8,700 nucleotides of DNA from Desulfovibrionaceae bacterium. GTDB taxonomy: Bacteria; Pseudomonadota; Gammaproteobacteria; Burkholderiales; Burkholderiaceae_C. A model generated the notes under the pieces. It saw nothing but the letters and a program-made list of their open reading frames with translations. It was not told the origin of the DNA and did no database searches. Numbering within the stretch: position 1 is the first letter of the stretch; every line of letters starts with the position of its first letter. The stretch is from NCBI GenBank assembly GCA_009778355.1, contig WRJY01000247.1, positions 1 through 8,700 on the forward strand, given 5' to 3'. Made by a program: the position numbers and the translations under genes. Positions 6,394 through 8,700 of this stretch are shown here, piece after piece.

Positions 6394-7077
6394 ATGAACA
6401 CCATGCCTGCCTCACCCTGGACCGTCAACAACCGGCTGCGGCTGCGCGAATTCGCCGCCCACGATGCCCAGCACATCATCGACATGCACGCCCAGCCGCG
6501 CGTGCGCGCCCAGTTGGTGGACGACTACCCCCTGGACGAACCGGCCTGCGCGCAACGGTTCATTGCCGGCATACAGGCGCTCTACCGCCGGCATGAAGGC
6601 GCGGGCATTTGGTGCGCCGAGCGCGCCATGCCGCCCGACCCGCAAGACGTGGCCCAGGCGCGCGCCGCCCGCGCCGCCGGAGAAATCAGCCCTGCGCCGC
6701 TGGCGTTCGTATCCGCGCCAGCCTGGCGCTTCATCGGCTGGTTCAGCCTGATGTACGTGATGAACGACCCGTCCCGGCTGGAAATCGGCGCGCGCCTGTT
6801 GCCCGAGGCTTGGGGCGGCTCCATCGCCCTGGACGGCTGTGAATGGCTGCTGACGCGCGCTTTCGAGCACCCAGGGCGTGACTGCGTCTTCGGCCACTGC
6901 GCCCCGGCCAACCGTTCCGCCGCGCACTGCCTGCGCGTACTGGGCTTTGCCCCCACCGGATTGGCTCCCTACGAGGGGGGCCAGGCGGCGCAATTTCTGC
7001 TGCGCCGCGAGCACTGGAACACTTGGCGCGATCTGCCGCGCCGCACGCGCCAGCGGCGGGCCCTCGAGGCGCGCTGA
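6394..7077 (+). CDS. GNAT-family N-acetyltransferase (RimJ/RimL type)
   Basis: A 227-residue protein of the Acetyltransf_3 kind, using acetyl-CoA to acetylate an amine. It opens with a typical LRLREFAAHDAQHI segment. The core strands are FIGWFSLMYVMNDPSRLEIG, then the acetyl-CoA-binding turn and helix LLPEAWGGSIALDGCEWLLTRAF. It closes with the conserved ANRSAAHCLRVLGFAPTG. An extra Ala/Arg-rich loop (about residues 78-108) interrupts the usual spacing. ATG 6394 or ATG 6403 are both possible starts and neither has a strong ribosome site. It begins 25 bp after the lipoprotein stop and may be co-transcribed with it. The substrate cannot be told; a role in the T3SS is not indicated. Confidence 0.85.
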   Translation: MNTMPASPWTVNNRLRLREFAAHDAQHIIDMHAQPRVRAQLVDDYPLDEPACAQRFIAGIQALYRRHEGAGIWCAERAMPPDPQDVAQARAARAAGEISPAPLAFVSAPAWRFIGWFSLMYVMNDPSRLEIGARLLPEAWGGSIALDGCEWLLTRAFEHPGRDCVFGHCAPANRSAAHCLRVLGFAPTGLAPYEGGQAAQFLLRREHWNTWRDLPRRTRQRRALEAR

Positions 7078-7107
7078 CCGCGGCCGCGCGCCCGTGAAAC
7101 CCCTGGA

Positions 7108-7183
7108 GTTGGGGGAAACCCCAACGCCGGAGTTGGGGTAAACCCCAACGATTGGGGCAAACACCAATTGGTGTTTGCCCCAA
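7108..7183. repeat. Array of three hairpins sharing GTTGGGG/CCCCAAC
   Basis: Hairpin 1 is 7108-7125: a 7-bp stem GTTGGGG/CCCCAAC with a GAAA loop. Hairpin 2 is 7132-7149: the same stem with a TAAA loop. Hairpin 3 is a perfect 32-bp palindrome at 7152-7183 with 16-bp arms beginning TTGGGGCAAACACC and no loop. Because arms are shared in sequence, alternative pairings between units are possible. There is no T-run after the last arm, so an ordinary Rho-independent terminator is unlikely, although the array could still stop or stabilise the GNAT-gene transcript. Confidence 0.8.
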
Positions 7184-7253
7184 CTCATTCCGTCTGATCT
7201 TGCTGTTCAATAGGTTTGTCAGGCAAGGCGAGGCATCTCACCAGTTAGCTTGA

Positions 7254-7289
7254 TTGCCTGCCAGGGGCTACCTGGCCCCCGGCAGGCAA
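7254..7289 (+). promoter_or_regulatory. Large hairpin upstream of the 7353 gene
   Basis: A 9-bp perfect stem TTGCCTGCC/GGCAGGCAA (7254-7262 with 7281-7289) continues, after one mismatch, into a 5-bp stem GGGGC/GCCCC (7264-7268 with 7275-7279) with a 6-nt loop. It lies about 50 nt before the ribosome site. It could be a leader-RNA structure, a protein-binding inverted repeat or a mark of the preceding transcript end; no T-run follows. Confidence 0.55.
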
Positions 7290-7337
7290 GCCTTCCTTCA
7301 TCAACCGTCCGCGGCCAAGGTGGCCATAGGACAAACC

Positions 7338-7344
7338 AAAGGAG
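7338..7344 (+). promoter_or_regulatory. Strong ribosome binding site
   Basis: AAAGGAG placed 8 nt before ATG 7353, the best Shine-Dalgarno in the window. It fixes the start of the repeat-rich protein against the in-frame TTG at 7254 and suggests high expression. Confidence 0.85.
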
Positions 7345-7352
7345 TTAGCAAA

Positions 7353-8387
7353 ATGGGTTCATCAATTGGCAACATCGCTTCCTTGATCAGCGCCCCCATC
7401 AACACCGCAATCGACATCGCAGACGAGGTCGGCGCCTCCATCGGCGCCGCAGTCGACACCGCAGACAAGGTCGGCACCTCCATCGGCACCGCAGCCGGCG
7501 ACCTAATCGGGATATTTCCCGGCAAATGGGATGAATCTGGCGCGCCCGAGGCAACTTCCAAGGCTTATCAGATTTACCAGCAGATCGTGGACGGTGCCGG
7601 GGGGGATCCCGACGGCGACCACAAGATGTTGCAGTTGATGCAGCAGTTCGAGCCGACTGAGGTTGCAAATGCGCTTTCCAACCAGGAAACGGAAGCGGAA
7701 GGCGAAGCCGTGAAGCAGGCCGCCCAGACAGCACTATTGAACGGGCAGATAACCAAGTCCGAGGAAAAGAAGATTGAGAAGGCCGTGGATAAGTGGGAAG
7801 ACCAGCAGCATAAGCCGACCAGCAAGGCCGCCCAAAAAGCCGTGGGCAGCGCATTTGGGGCAGATGCCAACAAGATGGCCGCCAACAGGGCCAATAATAT
7901 TGATCTGAATGATCTTAAGAGTCTCAATAAAAATATTGGACCCTTTGGTCATTTTCCCGGTGGCATTATGATACCCGGTGGCGTTGTCATGAGAAAATCC
8001 GGTGACGCTAGCGGAACCAATGGCACCAACACAACCGGCGGCACTAGTGGAACCAATGGCACTAACACAACCGGCGGCACTAGTGGAACCAATGGCACTG
8101 ACAAAAAAGATAGCCCCTCCAATTGGCTGGAGGCTATGGCCCAAGTTTTGGGTGAAATAGAGGACCTTCAGGCGGACAAACTCACAGACATGGAGAATCA
8201 GGTCCCAAATACCTCAAATACCTCAAATACCTCAAATACCTCAAATGCCGCAAATGATGATTTGAAGCCATCGCAGGTGACGGAGATGCAGGCTCAGGCT
8301 CAGATGCTGGGCGTGATAATGAACGAAGTTTCGGACATCATCAAGTCGGCCGGCCAGGGACTGAGCACCATGGCGTCGAAGAACTAA
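7353..8387 (+). CDS. Cys-free, repeat-rich helical protein; candidate T3SS-secreted filament/translocator
   Basis: A 344-residue protein without signal peptide, lipobox, membrane segment or Cys, with a Ser/Ile/Asn-rich N-terminus (MGSSIGNIASLISAPI) of the type seen in T3SS substrates. A 14-residue duplication spans 20-33 and 34-47 (IDIADEVGASIGAA / VDTADKVGTSIGTA). Residues 65-195 are charged and helical. Then come a Gly/Pro/Ile stretch (195-213), Gly/Thr/Asn repeats of 12 residues (220-250), a helix with heptad spacing (256-282, WLEAMAQVLGEIEDLQADKL), four NTS repeats (286-297) and an amphipathic C-terminal helix rich in Gln, Met and Ile (308-344, ending STMASKN). Two helices flanking a flexible middle with a terminal coiled-coil segment resemble the plan of EspA/SseB-type filament and other T3SS extracellular substrates. 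That comparison, with T3SS proximity, is my basis; no family is firmly recognised. The DNA from about 7880 to 7960 is visibly more A/T-rich than neighbouring genes, as in acquired effector or translocator genes. Confidence 0.85.
   Translation: MGSSIGNIASLISAPINTAIDIADEVGASIGAAVDTADKVGTSIGTAAGDLIGIFPGKWDESGAPEATSKAYQIYQQIVDGAGGDPDGDHKMLQLMQQFEPTEVANALSNQETEAEGEAVKQAAQTALLNGQITKSEEKKIEKAVDKWEDQQHKPTSKAAQKAVGSAFGADANKMAANRANNIDLNDLKSLNKNIGPFGHFPGGIMIPGGVVMRKSGDASGTNGTNTTGGTSGTNGTNTTGGTSGTNGTDKKDSPSNWLEAMAQVLGEIEDLQADKLTDMENQVPNTSNTSNTSNTSNAANDDLKPSQVTEMQAQAQMLGVIMNEVSDIIKSAGQGLSTMASKN
7410..7493 (+). repeat. 42-bp direct repeat, two copies
   Basis: Copies at 7410-7451 and 7452-7493 differ at only a few bases and encode the 14-residue duplication near the N-terminus of the 7353 gene product. 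Confidence 0.85.
8010..8102 (+). repeat. 36-bp tandem repeat, two full copies and a partial third
   Basis: Units at 8010-8045, 8046-8081 and 8082-8102 encode SGTNGTNTTGGT, SGTNGTNTTGGT and SGTNGTD. The first copy differs from the second by a few silent changes, while copies two and three are identical over their shared length, pointing to recent duplication. Length change here keeps the frame. Confidence 0.9.
8208..8243 (+). repeat. 9-bp tandem repeat encoding four NTS units
   Basis: AATACCTCA is repeated four times in a row without change, followed by a degenerate AATGCCGCA unit. It gives an Asn-Thr-Ser linker between two predicted helices of the 7353 gene product. Identical copies suggest a slippage-prone, variable-length tract. 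Confidence 0.9.
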
Positions 8388-8405
8388 GACCCGCCTGTCG
8401 ACAAA

Positions 8406-8433
8406 CCAAAGGCTGGCCTGTGCCAGCCTTTGG
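8406..8433 (+). terminator. Strong hairpin after the repeat-rich gene
   Basis: A perfect 12-bp stem, CCAAAGGCTGGC (8406-8417) with GCCAGCCTTTGG (8422-8433), closed by a CTGT loop and starting 18 nt after the stop at 8387. It is followed by CTTTGGTGGG rather than a true T-run, so it is a terminator with a weak tail or a 3'-end stabilising stem. Confidence 0.7.
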
Positions 8434-8449
8434 CTTTGGTGGGCGCGCC

Positions 8450-8493
8450 TACAATGGCGCAGAATCAAGCCGGAAGGCGCGCCGCCGGCGCGC
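8450..8493 (+). promoter_or_regulatory. Possible -10 box and GC-rich hairpin before the last gene
   Basis: TACAAT at 8450-8455 matches a -10 box, but no good -35 stands at 16-18 bp upstream, where the preceding hairpin lies. A 7-bp stem GCGCGCC/GGCGCGC with a 3-nt loop lies at 8477-8493, in what would be the leader. A T-rich stretch (8505-8518) follows at a distance too large for a standard terminator. Confidence 0.3.
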
Positions 8494-8535
8494 ATGATGT
8501 TGCGATTTTCTGTTTTTGCCATGAAGGAAAACACC

Positions 8536-8700
8536 ATGAAACAGCAATTGCTCTCCCTTGGTACGGCCCGGCGCGTGTGGTGCGCTCTGGCGCTGGCGCT
8601 GGCGCTTGCGGCGGGGGCGGCCCATGCGCAGTGGACGCTGGGCATGGCCCAAGCCGACATGCTGGTGAACTCCTGGTACAACAACCAGATGTGGAAAAAC
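8536..8700 (+). CDS. Sec-exported protein, 5' part only
   Basis: The first 55 codons of a gene cut by the window edge. ATG 8536 has AAGGA 7 nt upstream; an in-frame ATG at 8521 lacks such a site. The product starts with a clear Sec signal peptide: a short basic region containing ARR, a hydrophobic Leu/Ala core, and a likely cleavage after AHA (about residue 31) before QWTLG. The mature start is aromatic and polar (NSWYNNQMWKN). Too little is present to name a family. It is likely periplasmic or extracellular, in its own transcription unit after the 8406-8433 hairpin. Confidence 0.75.
   Translation, partial: MKQQLLSLGTARRVWCALALALALAAGAAHAQWTLGMAQADMLVNSWYNNQMWKN

Larger units (their letters stand above)
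7078..7352 (+). other. Gene-free stretch rich in inverted repeats
   Basis: I see no credible gene in this interval. It holds three consecutive hairpins at 7108-7183, a larger hairpin at 7254-7289 and the ribosome site for the gene at 7353. A TTGTCA at 7216-7221 could be a -35 box but no fitting -10 follows at normal spacing. Confidence 0.6.

Noticed and set aside
7108..7183. CRISPR array
   Set aside because: The units are hairpins with loops of a few bases and no spacers of constant length, and no cas genes are present.
6412..7210. Minus-strand frames opposite the GNAT gene and hairpin array
   Set aside because: Arg/Pro-rich shadow translations; the repeated short peptide motifs in them are only the hairpin DNA read as protein.
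7331..8412. Shared ACAAACCAAAGG at 7331-7342 and 8401-8412, considered as a target-site or recombination repeat around the repeat-rich gene
   Set aside because: Only 12-13 bp; one copy is explained by the ribosome site and the other by the hairpin arm, and no mobile-element ends are visible.
8406..8518. Canonical Rho-independent terminator with T-run
   Set aside because: The 8406-8433 stem lacks an adjacent T-run, and the T-rich stretch at 8505-8518 is too far from any stem; kept only as a weak-tail terminator call.

Overview
The window reads as part of a high-GC beta-proteobacterial chromosome, most likely Burkholderiales (Comamonadaceae-like). This rests on overall GC content, GC-rich third codon positions and the style of the proteins; no rRNA or other taxonomic marker is present. 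The central feature is a piece of a type III secretion system (T3SS): the export-gate genes sctR, sctS and sctT and, upstream of them, a gene that is probably sctQ, all on the minus strand (about 4910 down to 2086).

Layout from left to right. 1-902 (+) is the 3' part of a FUSC-family inner-membrane transporter, convergent with the next genes. 947-1624 (-) is an unrecognised 225-residue soluble protein. 1706-1945 (-) is a small unrecognised ORF that may be frameshifted at a (CG)n tract. Then come sctT, sctS, sctR and sctQ (-). A short divergent intergenic region (4911-4970) separates sctQ from a plus-strand lipoprotein gene (4971-6368) whose middle is a Pro/Ser-rich tandem repeat. A GNAT acetyltransferase gene (6394-7077, +) follows. 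Next is a gene-free stretch of about 275 bp with three consecutive hairpins sharing a GTTGGGG/CCCCAAC motif plus a fourth, larger hairpin. It leads into a well-expressed-looking gene (7353-8387, +, strong Shine-Dalgarno) for a Cys-free, Asn/Thr/Gly-repeat-containing helical protein that looks like a T3SS-secreted filament or translocator-type substrate. A strong hairpin follows, then the start of a gene for a Sec-exported protein cut by the window edge (8536-8700).

Working picture. SctR, SctS and SctT form the membrane export gate of the injectisome and SctQ the cytoplasmic sorting-platform ring. The lipoprotein divergent from sctQ and the repeat-rich protein at 7353-8387 are candidates for system-specific surface or secreted parts; this is inference from position and sequence character, not homology. 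sctU, which follows sctT in most systems with this gene order, is absent here. The two genes downstream of sctT in the same orientation are unrecognised and may be lineage-specific accessory parts.
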